64,000 nt of DNA from Streptomyces griseomycini. GTDB taxonomy: Bacteria; Actinomycetota; Actinomycetes; Streptomycetales; Streptomycetaceae. Each line of letters begins with the position of its first letter. Positions within the stretch are counted from its first letter, which is position 1. Made by a program: the position numbers and the translations under genes. Under the pieces are notes generated by a model that saw nothing but the letters and a program-made list of their open reading frames with translations, made no database searches and was not told the origin of the DNA. Location: assembly GCF_014203535.1 (NCBI RefSeq), contig NZ_JACHJI010000001.1:62001-126000 (forward strand), given 5' to 3'. This document shows positions 37,505 through 45,929 of this stretch, piece by piece.

Positions 37505-38615
37505 ACGGCCGCCAGTCGCCGAGGTACGCCTCCCGGGTGTGGGACGCGGCCTGCGCGCGGGTGAGCTGGGGCCGGTTCTCGGGGACGGTGATCACGGCGC
37601 CCGGTCCGGTGTTGCGGTACTCGGCGAAGCGCTGGTCCTGCCACGGGTAACCGCTCGACATGTCGGTGTACGGGGCGACCGCGTCGATGCCGGCGCCGAG
37701 GTGGGTCTCCCGGACGGTGAGCATCGGGCGGGCGGTGCGGTCGGAGCTGGGCACCCAGGGGCGGGCCAGCTTGTAGTAGCCGTCGGGGGCCTCGCTGCTG
37801 ATCCGGCTCCTGGTGACCAGGTAGCCGCGCGGATTGGCGCCGGCCGTGGAGGGCGCGAAGACGAAGCCGTACGGAGCGCCCGTCAGGTCGGGGCGGACCA
37901 GGGTGCGGAAGTGGCAGTGCGCGAAGACGGCGGTGGCCCGGCCGAAGACGAAGTCGACGTCGCCCTCGACGTAGCAGTGGGAGAAGTACTGGCGGGCGAA
38001 GGTGTCCAGGGAGAGCGAGTCCGCGTACAGGGTGTCCTGGTGGCCGAGGAACCGGCAGTGGGTGAAGGCGCTGCGGTCGCCCTGCACCTTGAGGGCGACG
38101 GCCTGGGTGCCGCTGGTCCCGGGGTGGTCGGCGCGCAGCCAGTCGTTGGCGAAGGTGATCCAGCGGGCGGTGAAGCCGTCGGGGCGCAGGGTGGTGGTGG
38201 CCGAGCCGGAGGTGCCGTGGGTGCCGCCGCCGGGCTTGGGGGTGCCGGCCGCGTTGTCGAAGACGACGACCACGTCACGGGGGTCCTCGGAGGCGCCGAG
38301 CCAGGTCATGTCGGTGCGGTCGGCGTCGACCGAGACCGTCTCGCGGTAGGTGCCGGGGGCGATGACCAGGGTGTGCCCGGGGCCGGCCGCGGCGGTCACG
38401 GCGGCCTGGACGGTGGTGAAGTCACCGGCGCCGCCCGGATGGACGTACAGGGTCTTCGCGGTCAGGCGCGCGGCCGGTGAGCCGTACCGGCCGAACGGGC
38501 GGCGCGGCCGGTGGTCGGCCGGTGCGGCCTGCGCGGTGGCGGTGGACAGGGCGAGCGCGCCGCCGGCCGCGGCGCCGGCGAGCAGGAAGTTCCTTCTGGA
38601 CAGGGGCGGGGTCAT
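37488..38615 (-). CDS. Secreted pectinesterase, CE8 family
   Basis: 375-residue beta-helix enzyme that removes methyl esters from homogalacturonan so that pectate lyases can act. The Tat-type signal is RRNFLLAGAAAGGALALS with cleavage near AQA-APADH. Catalytic blocks are GTYRETV, TQAVALKV, GHQDTLYA (Gln, Asp), DFVFGRATAVF (nucleophile Asp) and YKLARPW (Arg). ATG at 38615 has AAGGAG 8 bases upstream. It is first of a two-gene unit with the alpha/beta hydrolase. Confidence 0.94.
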   Translation of the reverse strand: MTPPLSRRNFLLAGAAAGGALALSTATAQAAPADHRPRRPFGRYGSPAARLTAKTLYVHPGGAGDFTTVQAAVTAAAGPGHTLVIAPGTYRETVSVDADRTDMTWLGASEDPRDVVVVFDNAAGTPKPGGGTHGTSGSATTTLRPDGFTARWITFANDWLRADHPGTSGTQAVALKVQGDRSAFTHCRFLGHQDTLYADSLSLDTFARQYFSHCYVEGDVDFVFGRATAVFAHCHFRTLVRPDLTGAPYGFVFAPSTAGANPRGYLVTRSRISSEAPDGYYKLARPWVPSSDRTARPMLTVRETHLGAGIDAVAPYTDMSSGYPWQDQRFAEYRNTGPGAVITVPENRPQLTRAQAASHTREAYLGDWRPYARRR

Positions 38616-38645
38616 GAGGGTGCTCCTTCGGTGACGGGTGCGGGT

Positions 38646-38694
38646 CCGGGGCGGTCCGCACCCCGCAGTGGGGGTGGGGAGCGGACCGCCCCGG
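38646..38694 (-). terminator. Terminator after PL1 gene
   Basis: Perfect 14-bp stem (38646-38659 with 38681-38694). Its 21-base loop can form a second small hairpin (ACCCC/GGGGT). It follows the stop of the minus-strand PL1 gene by 16 bp. Confidence 0.82.
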
Positions 38695-38710
38695 CCGGTT
38701 CTCGGGGGCG

Positions 38711-40054
38711 TCAGCGGATACGGCCCGCGCCCGCGAAGTGCTTGACCAGCGCCGGGACCGCCCACGCCGGGTGGACGGCGGTGCGCAGGGTGGGCGTCCA
38801 GCCGGCGCCGGAGCGGAGGGCCTCCGCCGGGATCTCCGCGTTGTGCACGGCGATCAGGTCCACGCGCTCGCCGTTGACCCGGTTGTTCGCGGCGGTGAGC
38901 GGCGAGTCGTTCCACCTCTTGAGGATCTTCGCCGGGCTGATGCCCTCGGGCAGGGTGAACGCGTTGTGCTCGGCGACGAGCTGGGACTCCTTGCCGATGC
39001 CGAAGCTGTAGGAGTAGCCGGCGTCCGCCACGAAGTGGTTGTTGTACACGTCGACCTGTCCGAAGCGGACGCGCGGCGCGCGCTCGACCAGGTTCGAGAA
39101 CAGGTTGTGGTGGAAGGTCGCCTTCAGCTTGCCCCGGTCGCCGGCGGCGGTGGACTCGCTGTCGCTGTTGCCGATCAGGATCGTCTTGTCGTGCTCGGTG
39201 AAGACGTTCCAGGAGGCGGTGACGTGGTTGGCGCCCTTGACGATGTCCAGTTCGCCGTCGTGCTGCTGGTAGAGCATGCCGAAGTGGGTCGGGGCCTCGC
39301 TGTCGGGGTGCTCGCCGTCGGTGAAGGTGTTGTGGTCCAGCCAGACGTGGGTGGAGCCGTGGACGACGGCGGTGTCGTACTCGGAGTTCCAGTTGCCCTT
39401 GTCGCCGTCGGTCGGGTCCCACTGGGGGAAGCAGTCGATCGGGCTCTCCAGGGTGAGGTTGCGGACGATGACGTTGTCCACGCCCTTGATCTGCAGGCTG
39501 GCGCCCTTGATCCCGGCGTTCCTGCCGACGCCGATGATCGTGGTGTTGGCGGGGATGTCCGCCTTGATGGCCGTGTCCTGGCGGGCGGCCGAGGCCCTGC
39601 GCAGTCCTTCCGGGCTGTCGTCGGGCTCGGCGCTCAGATCCTGTTCGAGCCCCCAGGTCCGGGGGGCGTACTTCTCCAGGTAGGCGTCGAAGTCGTACCC
39701 GGGCACGGCGAACGCCTCGCAGCCCTCGGAGACCGCGTCGATGGTCCCCTTCACCTTGATGATCTTCGGTGCGTCGCCGCCGTCCGCCAGGGCGGCCTTG
39801 AACCCGGCCCAGTCCGTCACGGTGTACACGTGCTCGGCGTCCGCGGCGGCGCCCCCGGTGGTGCCGGTGCCGTAGGAGGCCCAGCCGTCGTTCGGGGCCA
39901 GCGTCTGCCGGGCGGGGTCACGGTGGTGGGACGGGCCGTGCGACGGGGAGTGCGCCTGGGCTCCGGTGCCGGTCAGGGCGAGCACGAGGGCGGTGCAGCC
40001 GGCCAGCGAGGCGGCTCTCACTGTGGCATGGGCATGCCAGTTCGGTCTGTTCAT
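38711..40054 (-). CDS. Secreted pectate lyase, PL1 family
   Basis: 447-residue beta-helix lyase with a signal peptide (VRAASLAGCTALVLALTGTG, cleavage near AQA-HSPS) and a His/Pro-rich mature N-terminus. PL1 signatures are intact: VWLDHNTFTDG, DGELDIVKGANHVTASWN, HDKTILIGNSD and the RXPXXR motif ERAPRVRFG that holds the catalytic Arg. Calcium-dependent cleavage of polygalacturonate is expected. It is followed 33 bp upstream (in transcription order) by the CE12 gene. Confidence 0.93.
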   Translation of the reverse strand: MNRPNWHAHATVRAASLAGCTALVLALTGTGAQAHSPSHGPSHHRDPARQTLAPNDGWASYGTGTTGGAAADAEHVYTVTDWAGFKAALADGGDAPKIIKVKGTIDAVSEGCEAFAVPGYDFDAYLEKYAPRTWGLEQDLSAEPDDSPEGLRRASAARQDTAIKADIPANTTIIGVGRNAGIKGASLQIKGVDNVIVRNLTLESPIDCFPQWDPTDGDKGNWNSEYDTAVVHGSTHVWLDHNTFTDGEHPDSEAPTHFGMLYQQHDGELDIVKGANHVTASWNVFTEHDKTILIGNSDSESTAAGDRGKLKATFHHNLFSNLVERAPRVRFGQVDVYNNHFVADAGYSYSFGIGKESQLVAEHNAFTLPEGISPAKILKRWNDSPLTAANNRVNGERVDLIAVHNAEIPAEALRSGAGWTPTLRTAVHPAWAVPALVKHFAGAGRIR

Positions 40055-40087
40055 GGTGCGGCTCTCCTCGATGGGTTTCAGGGGGTG

Positions 40088-40885
40088 TTACGCGGTGGCC
40101 TCCGGCCAGGTGATCCACGCCTCGGGGACCTCCCCGTCCAGCCGGCGCACGTCGCGCGGCGCGAGCACCCGGGTGCGCAGCAGCTCCCGGGCGACCAGCC
40201 GGGCCACGGCGATCGCACCCGGCGGGTTGAAGTGCGTGTTGTCCTGCTCGGCGGGCGTCCAGTTGAAGTACTTCTTGGTCTCCTCGGCCCCGAGTTCCTG
40301 CCACAGCGCCAGCGACAGGGCCTGGACGTCGAGCAGCGCCACCCGCTCCCGACGCGCCAGCGCCCGCATCGCCGCCGGGTACTCGCCGTGGCTCGGCACG
40401 GCGACGCCGGCCGCGTCGAACCGCCGCCGCTCCACGGGAGTGGCCAGCACCGGCCGCGCCCCGCGGGCCCGCGCCCCGTCGACGTACAGCCGCAGGTGCT
40501 GCTGGTACGTCGACCAGGGCTCGGTGTAGCGGCTCGGATCGGTGGCCTTCTCGTCGTTGTGCGCGAACTGGATCAGCAGGAGGTCCCCGGGCCGGACGGC
40601 GGACAGGATCGTCTCGAGCCGCCCCTCGTCCACGAAGCTCTTGGAACTCCGCCCGTTCACGGCGTGGTTGGCGACCTCCAGGTCCCGGCGGAGGAAGAAG
40701 GGCAACGCCATGCCCCACCCGGTCTCGGGAGCGGCGTCGGCGTACTTCTGCGCGGCGGTGGAGTCGCCGGCGATGTAGAGGGTCCGACGGTGGCGACCGC
40801 CGGCCCGGGCGGTGCCGGTCGCGGCGAACGCCAGCGGGACGGCGGCGACGGCGGCGGAAGTGACCTGCCTTCGGCTGAGTGACAC
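40088..40885 (-). CDS. Secreted CE12-type (rhamnogalacturonan) acetylesterase
   Basis: 265-residue SGNH/GDSL hydrolase. Catalytic Ser is in IAGDSTAAQKY, the oxyanion Gly/Asn in NHAVNGRSSKS and FAHNDEK, and Asp/His in DNTHFNPPG. GDST and this spacing are typical of rhamnogalacturonan acetylesterases. The GTG start at 40885 opens into LSRRQVTSAAVAAVPLAFAA, a Tat-like signal with cleavage after ARA; AAAGG lies upstream. The frame continues upstream only as GC-rich spacer. It deacetylates pectin side regions so that lyases can work. Confidence 0.9.
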   Translation of the reverse strand: MSLSRRQVTSAAVAAVPLAFAATGTARAGGRHRRTLYIAGDSTAAQKYADAAPETGWGMALPFFLRRDLEVANHAVNGRSSKSFVDEGRLETILSAVRPGDLLLIQFAHNDEKATDPSRYTEPWSTYQQHLRLYVDGARARGARPVLATPVERRRFDAAGVAVPSHGEYPAAMRALARRERVALLDVQALSLALWQELGAEETKKYFNWTPAEQDNTHFNPPGAIAVARLVARELLRTRVLAPRDVRRLDGEVPEAWITWPEATA

Positions 40886-40925
40886 GCCTGTGCCTTTCGA
40901 CGGGGCGACGGGGGACTTGCCTGGG

Positions 40926-40955
40926 GGCGGGGCCGCACCGGTCCGCGGCCCCGCC
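40926..40955 (-). terminator. Hairpin between binding-protein and CE12 genes
   Basis: Perfect 11-bp stem GGCGGGGCCGC / GCGGCCCCGCC with an 8-base loop, downstream of the minus-strand binding-protein gene. Confidence 0.7.
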
Positions 40956-40974
40956 ACGTGGGCGCGGCCGGCAG

Positions 40975-41009
40975 GGGGCGGCCCACGGCCCCAGAGCACG
41001 GGCCGCCCC
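40975..41009 (-). terminator. Second hairpin after the binding-protein gene
   Basis: Perfect 10-bp stem GGGGCGGCCC / GGGCCGCCCC with a 15-base loop, 21 bp beyond the binding-protein stop. With the hairpin at 40926 it forms a tandem terminator. Confidence 0.7.
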
Positions 41010-41029
41010 ACGGCCGGACCGCACCGGTC

Positions 41030-42391
41030 TCAGCCCATCTGCTCGTCCCACTCGGCCTGGGCCTCGTTCAGCTGCTTCGCCAGCGTGTCCAGGAAGTCCT
41101 TCGCGCTCATGTCCCCGTTGAGCACCTTCTGGAAGTTCGGCTCGTTCTCGGCCTTGGAGATCGTGTTCCAGTCCGGCAGGTAGTACGGCAGCTGGACGAT
41201 GGTCGTGGACCCGTCGTTCAGCGCGTCCGCGGCCAGCTTCGTCGGCTCCGCCTTCGCGATCCACCCGTCCTTCGCCGCGTCCGTGTTCGACGGCACCTGC
41301 CCGGCCGACTCGTTGAACTTCGAGTTCGCCTCGTGCGAGGTGGCGTACTCGATGAACTTCCAGGCGGCCTCCTTGTTCTCGGAACTCCTGAACAGGCCGA
41401 GCCCGTCGACCGGGTTGGAGACCTGGACCCGCTTGCCGCCGGGGCCGGTGGGCTGCGGGATGCCGCGGAACTTCTCGGTGCCGAGCGCCTTCACGTGGTC
41501 CTGGTAGGACCCGAGGTTGTGGTTGACCATGCCGATCGTGCCGGAGTCCCACTGCGCGACCATCTTGGTGAAGTCGTTGTTCAGGTCGGCCGCGGGGGTG
41601 ACCCTCTTGAACAGGCCCGCGTACTTCTCCAGGGCCTCGACGTTCTTCGGGTCGTTGACCGTGGTCTTCTTGCCGGTGGAGTCCCAGAACGTGGTGATGC
41701 CGGACTGGCCGTACATCGCGTCCAGGGCCTGGGCGATGGAGCCGGCGCCGCCGCGGATGGTGTAGCCGAACTCGTTCTTGCCCTTGTTCGTGAGCTTCTC
41801 GGCGGCCTCGTAGAAGCGGTCCCAGCTCGTCGGCTCCTCCAGACCCGCCTTCTCGAACAGGTCGGTGCGGTAGTACAGCACGCCGTTGTTCGCGGAGGTG
41901 GGGATCGAGTAGAGCTTGTCGTCGCCGCCGCCGGCGGCGCGCAGCGACTCGACCATGTCCTTGTTGAGCTTGCCGTTCAGGGACGACTTCTCCAGGCGGT
42001 CGTCCAGCGGGTCGAGCGCCTGCTGCGCGGCGAAGCCCGCGAGCATGGCGGCGCCGACGCCGCCGACGTCCGGCAGGCCGCCGCCCTGGATGGCGGTGTC
42101 GACCTTGGACTGGTACTCGGTGGAGGCGATGCCGACGTACTCGACGTCGATGTCCGGGTTGGCCTTCTCGAAGTCGGCGATGATCTCCTTCCAGATGTCG
42201 GTGCGGACACCGCCGTTGTTGTCCCAGAAGACGATCTTGCCCTTGCCGTCGCCCTCGGCGCCCTTGTCGCCGCCCGCTCCGCTGCCGTCGTCGCCGCAGG
42301 CGGTGGCGGTCAGGGCGAGCACGGCCCCCAGGGCGACGGCGGCCGATGCACGGCGTCCGCCGGTGTTGCTTCTGCGATTGCTGATCTTCAT
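41030..42391 (-). CDS. Extracellular sugar-binding lipoprotein of an ABC importer
   Basis: 453-residue family 1 solute-binding protein. The lipobox is LTATAC with Cys32, followed by a Gly/Asp linker. The mature part reads KIVFWDNNGGVRTDIWKEII, YQSKVDTAIQGGGLPDVGGV, NNGVLYYRTDLFEKAGL and ENKEAAWKFIEYATS, as in oligosaccharide-binding proteins. ATG at 42391 has GAAGAGAG upstream. It lies between pectinase genes and, with the two permeases at 47.1-48.9 kb, probably imports oligogalacturonides or pectin-derived oligosaccharides (inference). No ATPase gene is nearby. Confidence 0.9.
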   Translation of the reverse strand: MKISNRRSNTGGRRASAAVALGAVLALTATACGDDGSGAGGDKGAEGDGKGKIVFWDNNGGVRTDIWKEIIADFEKANPDIDVEYVGIASTEYQSKVDTAIQGGGLPDVGGVGAAMLAGFAAQQALDPLDDRLEKSSLNGKLNKDMVESLRAAGGGDDKLYSIPTSANNGVLYYRTDLFEKAGLEEPTSWDRFYEAAEKLTNKGKNEFGYTIRGGAGSIAQALDAMYGQSGITTFWDSTGKKTTVNDPKNVEALEKYAGLFKRVTPAADLNNDFTKMVAQWDSGTIGMVNHNLGSYQDHVKALGTEKFRGIPQPTGPGGKRVQVSNPVDGLGLFRSSENKEAAWKFIEYATSHEANSKFNESAGQVPSNTDAAKDGWIAKAEPTKLAADALNDGSTTIVQLPYYLPDWNTISKAENEPNFQKVLNGDMSAKDFLDTLAKQLNEAQAEWDEQMG

Positions 42392-42477
42392 TGGTCGGCT
42401 CTCTTCTTCTGGATCCAACGGGATGTGGCGTTGTGGGGGAGTCGGTCGTGGTCGTTCCTCGGTGCGCGGACGTGCGG

Positions 42478-43533
42478 TCAGGTCCCGATCCGCGGCTGCG
42501 GGCCGGAGAACCGCTGCACCAGTGCCGGTACGGCGGACGCCGGGTCGAGCCGGTAGGCGTAGAAGTCCCGCGGGTCGAAGGCGTCGCCCCACGCCTCGTG
42601 CCGGCCCGTGGTGTTCTTCAGGATCGAACCGCGCTGCACCAGCTCGGCCGTGGCGTCGGCCTGGTAGGGGTGCTGGACGTCCCGGTAGTAGCTGTTCTCG
42701 ATGACCATGCGGGTCCCGCCGCGTGCCCAGTTCCCGTACGTCCACACGGGGTCACCGGGATCGGCCTGGGCGGTCAGGTAGTTGTTGTAGAGGTGGGCGT
42801 AGGCCGCGTTGTCCACGGACGGGTTGCGCTGCTTGGTGTTCGCGAACCAGTTGTGGTCGATGGTGATCTGCGTGCGGACGTCGTCCGTCCAGCCGATCCC
42901 GAACGTCTTGTTGTTGTCGGTGAACCGGTTGTAGGAGACGGTCACGTACTCGCTGTCCTTGCGGATGTCGAGCTGTCCGTCGCAGATGTTCGCGAAGCGG
43001 TTGTGGTCGATCCAGACGTGGTGGACCGTGTCCATCTGGACGCCGTCGAAATCGGTGCCCTTGCAGTCCCAGTCGCCCTCGACCGCGGAGTCGCGGATCG
43101 TCAGGTTGCGGATGATCACGTTGTGCGTGCCGGGCTTCAGGTGGAACTCGCCCTGCACCAGCTCGCCGCCGGTGCCGGCACCGATGATCGTCTTGTGCGA
43201 CGCGACGGTGATGCCCGCGCCGAACGGCCGGGCGGTGACGGTGCCCGCGACACGGATGACGTAGGGCTCCTCGGCCGCCGCGTACCGTTCCAGCGACGCC
43301 TGGTCGGTGACGGTGACGACCTCGCCGCCCGCCCCGCCGGTGGTGCCGCCGGCCAGCGAGGCGAAACCGTGCGGGGTGTCGCTCCACCGGCCGGGCGCCT
43401 CGGGTGCGGGGGCCGCCTCGGCGTCCCCGACCGCCCCGAGCCCCAGCGCGGTGACGAGGCCGAGCACGGCGGCGACCACCCTGCCGCGTCCCGGTGCCGG
43501 GGCCGGCAAGCGCTTGCTATGGAGATACGTCAT
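42478..43533 (-). CDS. Secreted pectate lyase, PL1 family, altered RXPXXR motif
   Basis: 351-residue PL1 enzyme with signal peptide (VVAAVLGLVTALGLGAVG, cleavage near AEA-APAPE). Conserved blocks: VWIDHNRFANICDGQLDIRK, VTVSYNRFTDNNKTFGIGWT and ITIDHNWFAN. The usual RXPXXR is QRNPSVDNA here: first Arg and Pro are kept, but the last Arg is replaced by Asp. Activity is likely but subsite binding may differ. ATG at 43533 has GGGAG 7 bases upstream. A 12-bp palindrome lies just inside the coding region. Confidence 0.9.
   Translation of the reverse strand: MTYLHSKRLPAPAPGRGRVVAAVLGLVTALGLGAVGDAEAAPAPEAPGRWSDTPHGFASLAGGTTGGAGGEVVTVTDQASLERYAAAEEPYVIRVAGTVTARPFGAGITVASHKTIIGAGTGGELVQGEFHLKPGTHNVIIRNLTIRDSAVEGDWDCKGTDFDGVQMDTVHHVWIDHNRFANICDGQLDIRKDSEYVTVSYNRFTDNNKTFGIGWTDDVRTQITIDHNWFANTKQRNPSVDNAAYAHLYNNYLTAQADPGDPVWTYGNWARGGTRMVIENSYYRDVQHPYQADATAELVQRGSILKNTTGRHEAWGDAFDPRDFYAYRLDPASAVPALVQRFSGPQPRIGT
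43506..43517. promoter_or_regulatory. 12-bp palindrome with AAGCGCTT core
   Basis: GCAAGCGCTTGC is a perfect palindrome 16-27 bases inside the PL1 gene. It resembles LacI-family operators (AAnCGnTT core). The same AAGCGCTT core occurs before the permease genes at 48996-49003. Confidence 0.5.
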
Positions 43534-43566
43534 TGTGGCTCCCAACAGGCGGACGGATGGAGGCGG

Positions 43567-45087
43567 TTACGAGGCGCTGATCCTGAACCGCGTGAACGTG
43601 GCCGCACCGGCGTGTCCCTGGCCGGCGGGCGCGAGGGCGACCAGGCCGAGCAGGGCGCCGACCCAGCGCCAGGGGGTGGCGGCGAAGACCTGCCCGGAGG
43701 GGCGGAAGCCGTCCCCGGTGTCGTACGAGAAGCGGCAGCGCGCCCCGGCCCCGATCTCGACGCGCAGCCGGGCCCGGCCCCCGGGAGCGGGCCGGGGGTG
43801 GTCGGCGTCCCGTTCGTGGTCCGCGACCGCCTCGGCGAACCGGTGCACCAGGTGCACCGTGCCGTCCGTGCCCCGCTGGAGCCCGATCCAGCGGTACGCG
43901 TCCCCGAGGACCGCGAGACCGGCCCGCGCCCCGGGTTCCTCGCTGTCGAGCCGCAGCTCCACCTCGACGGTGCACGGGGTGCCGGGCAGCCGCTGGGTGA
44001 GCACGTTGGGCAGCTTGCGCAGGTCGTGCGCGTCGGCGGAGCGGACGCAGGTCAGCCGCAGTCCGTCGGCGGAGTGCTGGGTGGCCCAGCCGTCCCGGGG
44101 GTTGGCGGTCCACTGCCACTGGCGGCCGTGGCGTCCGCCGGGGAAGTCGTCGTCGGTGGCGGGCGCGGCGGGCGGCTGCGGCGGCAGGTCCGGGCGGCGG
44201 TGCCGGGTGACGGGGGCGCCGTCGTCCCCGAGCACCGGCCAGCCGTCCGTGTCCCAGCGCATCGGCTGGAGGTGGACCACCCTGCCGTACGCCCCGCGCT
44301 GCTGGAAGTGCAGGAACCAGTCCTCGCCGGACGGGGTGCGCACCCAGCCGCCCTGGTGGGGGCCGTTGACGTCGGTGTCCTTCTGCTCCAGGACGACCTT
44401 CTCCTCGTACGGCCCGAAGAACTCGCGCGAGCGGAAGGCGCCCTGCCAGCCGGTCTCCACTCCCCCGGCGGGCGCCAGGATCCAGAACCAGCCGTCGTGC
44501 TTGTAGAGCTTCGGGCCCTCCAGGGTGAACCAGCCGGGGATGCGGTCCGCGTCGACGATCACCTTGCCCTCGTCGAGGAGTTCGGTGCCGTGCGGGTGCA
44601 TCCGGTGGCCGGTGAGGCGGTTCTTGGTCCCGGAGCGGGACTTCGCCCAGGCGTGCACGAGGTAGGCCTCGCCGGTCTCCTCGTCCCACAGGGGGCACGG
44701 GTCGATCAGGCCCTTGCCGGCCTTCACCAGGTGCGGACGGGTCCAGGGGCCCCGGATCCCGGGGGCGTTGACCTGGAAGACGCCCTGGTCGGGGTCGCCC
44801 CAGAAGATCCAGAACCGGTCGTCGTGGTACCTGAGCGACGGCGCCCAGACCCCGCAGTCGTGCCGGGGCGCCGCGAACTCGGCCTCGGGTTCCAGGCGCT
44901 GGAGGGCGTGGCCGACGAGGGTCCAGTTGACCAGGTCGCGGGAGTGCAGCAGCGGCAGTCCGGGGACGCGGCCGAAGCTGGAGGCGGTCAGGTAGAAGTC
45001 GTCGCCGACGCGGATCACGTCCGGGTCGGACCAGTCGGCGTTCAGGACCGGGTTGCGGTAGGTGGGGTCCGTCTGTTCGGCGCTCAC
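43567..45087 (-). CDS. Glycoside hydrolase family 43 enzyme
   Basis: 506-residue intracellular enzyme with a five-blade GH43 domain: general base Asp in YRNPVLNADWSDPDVIRVGD, WAPSLRYHDDRFWIFWG, the pKa-tuning Asp in LIDPCPLWDEETGEAYL and general acid Glu in FTLEGPKLYKHDGW. A C-terminal concanavalin-like beta-sandwich (about 320-506) is usual in beta-xylosidase and alpha-arabinofuranosidase members. There is no signal peptide, so it acts on imported oligosaccharides, probably arabinan or galactan side chains. The GTG start at 45087 overlaps the stop of the DUF6807 gene. Confidence 0.9.
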   Translation of the reverse strand: MSAEQTDPTYRNPVLNADWSDPDVIRVGDDFYLTASSFGRVPGLPLLHSRDLVNWTLVGHALQRLEPEAEFAAPRHDCGVWAPSLRYHDDRFWIFWGDPDQGVFQVNAPGIRGPWTRPHLVKAGKGLIDPCPLWDEETGEAYLVHAWAKSRSGTKNRLTGHRMHPHGTELLDEGKVIVDADRIPGWFTLEGPKLYKHDGWFWILAPAGGVETGWQGAFRSREFFGPYEEKVVLEQKDTDVNGPHQGGWVRTPSGEDWFLHFQQRGAYGRVVHLQPMRWDTDGWPVLGDDGAPVTRHRRPDLPPQPPAAPATDDDFPGGRHGRQWQWTANPRDGWATQHSADGLRLTCVRSADAHDLRKLPNVLTQRLPGTPCTVEVELRLDSEEPGARAGLAVLGDAYRWIGLQRGTDGTVHLVHRFAEAVADHERDADHPRPAPGGRARLRVEIGAGARCRFSYDTGDGFRPSGQVFAATPWRWVGALLGLVALAPAGQGHAGAATFTRFRISAS

Positions 45088-45929
45088 GGGCTCACCGCCT
45101 TGCGGGCCAGGGCCGCGGCCTCGTCCCGGCCGAGGCGGCCGTCGGCGACGACGGTGACGATCCGGCGGACCAGCGTCTCGCCGGGCGGGACCGGCAGCCG
45201 TGCGTCGTGGGCGAGGGAGGAGCCGACACCCGGGTACTCGGCGGTGCGCACGAACCACGGGTCGCGGCGGGTCGGTCCGGTGGCCCCGGCGAAGACCAGC
45301 GTCCAGGCGGAGCCGGCCAGGGCGAGCCAGTCCGCGCGGCGGCCGTGGACCTCGTCCTCCCCCTCGGCGTCGGCGGTGAAGACGTCCGGTGCCGTCTCCT
45401 CCTTGCGGGCCCGCCAGAAGAAGCCGCCGTACGCGGCGCCGGGGCGGCCGTTGGTGGCCGGGCTGCCGAGGGAGAGCGGGGCGGAGGTGACGTTGGTGAG
45501 GGAGAAGGTGAGGTCCAGCGCCCAGGCGCGGTCGGTGAGGGGGGTGGCCGCGACCGTGCGGCGCTCGCGCAGCAGCTCGCCGGGGGCGGCGACCCAGCGC
45601 AGCTCCTGGACGAAGCCGTCGGGGTCGCGCAGCTGGAAGGCGACGTGCCGCTGGGAGCCGTGGTTGTCCAGCTCGGTCGGGCCCCGGTCGCGGACGAAGG
45701 TGCGCCCGCCCCAGAAGTTGTGCCCCTCGACGTCGGGAACGGCGACACCGACGCCGAGGTGGTGTGCGTGGTCGGCGGGGCTCAGCTCGGTGACCGCCGT
45801 GCCGGCCAGGGTGGTGACGGGGTGCAGGTACGGGCGCGGGGAGAGCCGGGCCGGCAGCTCGGGCCGGATGACGTACCGGCCGACCGGCCGGCCCGCGACG
45901 CTCAGGACCGCGGTGTCGTCGCCGCTCAT
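45084..45929 (-). CDS. DUF6807 (PmoA-like) protein
   Basis: 281-residue beta-rich cytoplasmic protein of the group often labelled PmoA family. The hallmark ELSPADHAHHLGVGVAVPDV and NFWGGRTF are present, as is the later NGRPGAAYGGFFWRAR. Despite the name there is no link to methane oxidation here. It sits between the Gfo/Idh oxidoreductase and GH43 genes with 4-base overlaps on both sides, so it is made with them and presumably acts on a pectin-derived sugar. Its reaction is unknown. Confidence 0.83.
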   Translation of the reverse strand: MSGDDTAVLSVAGRPVGRYVIRPELPARLSPRPYLHPVTTLAGTAVTELSPADHAHHLGVGVAVPDVEGHNFWGGRTFVRDRGPTELDNHGSQRHVAFQLRDPDGFVQELRWVAAPGELLRERRTVAATPLTDRAWALDLTFSLTNVTSAPLSLGSPATNGRPGAAYGGFFWRARKEETAPDVFTADAEGEDEVHGRRADWLALAGSAWTLVFAGATGPTRRDPWFVRTAEYPGVGSSLAHDARLPVPPGETLVRRIVTVVADGRLGRDEAAALARKAVSP

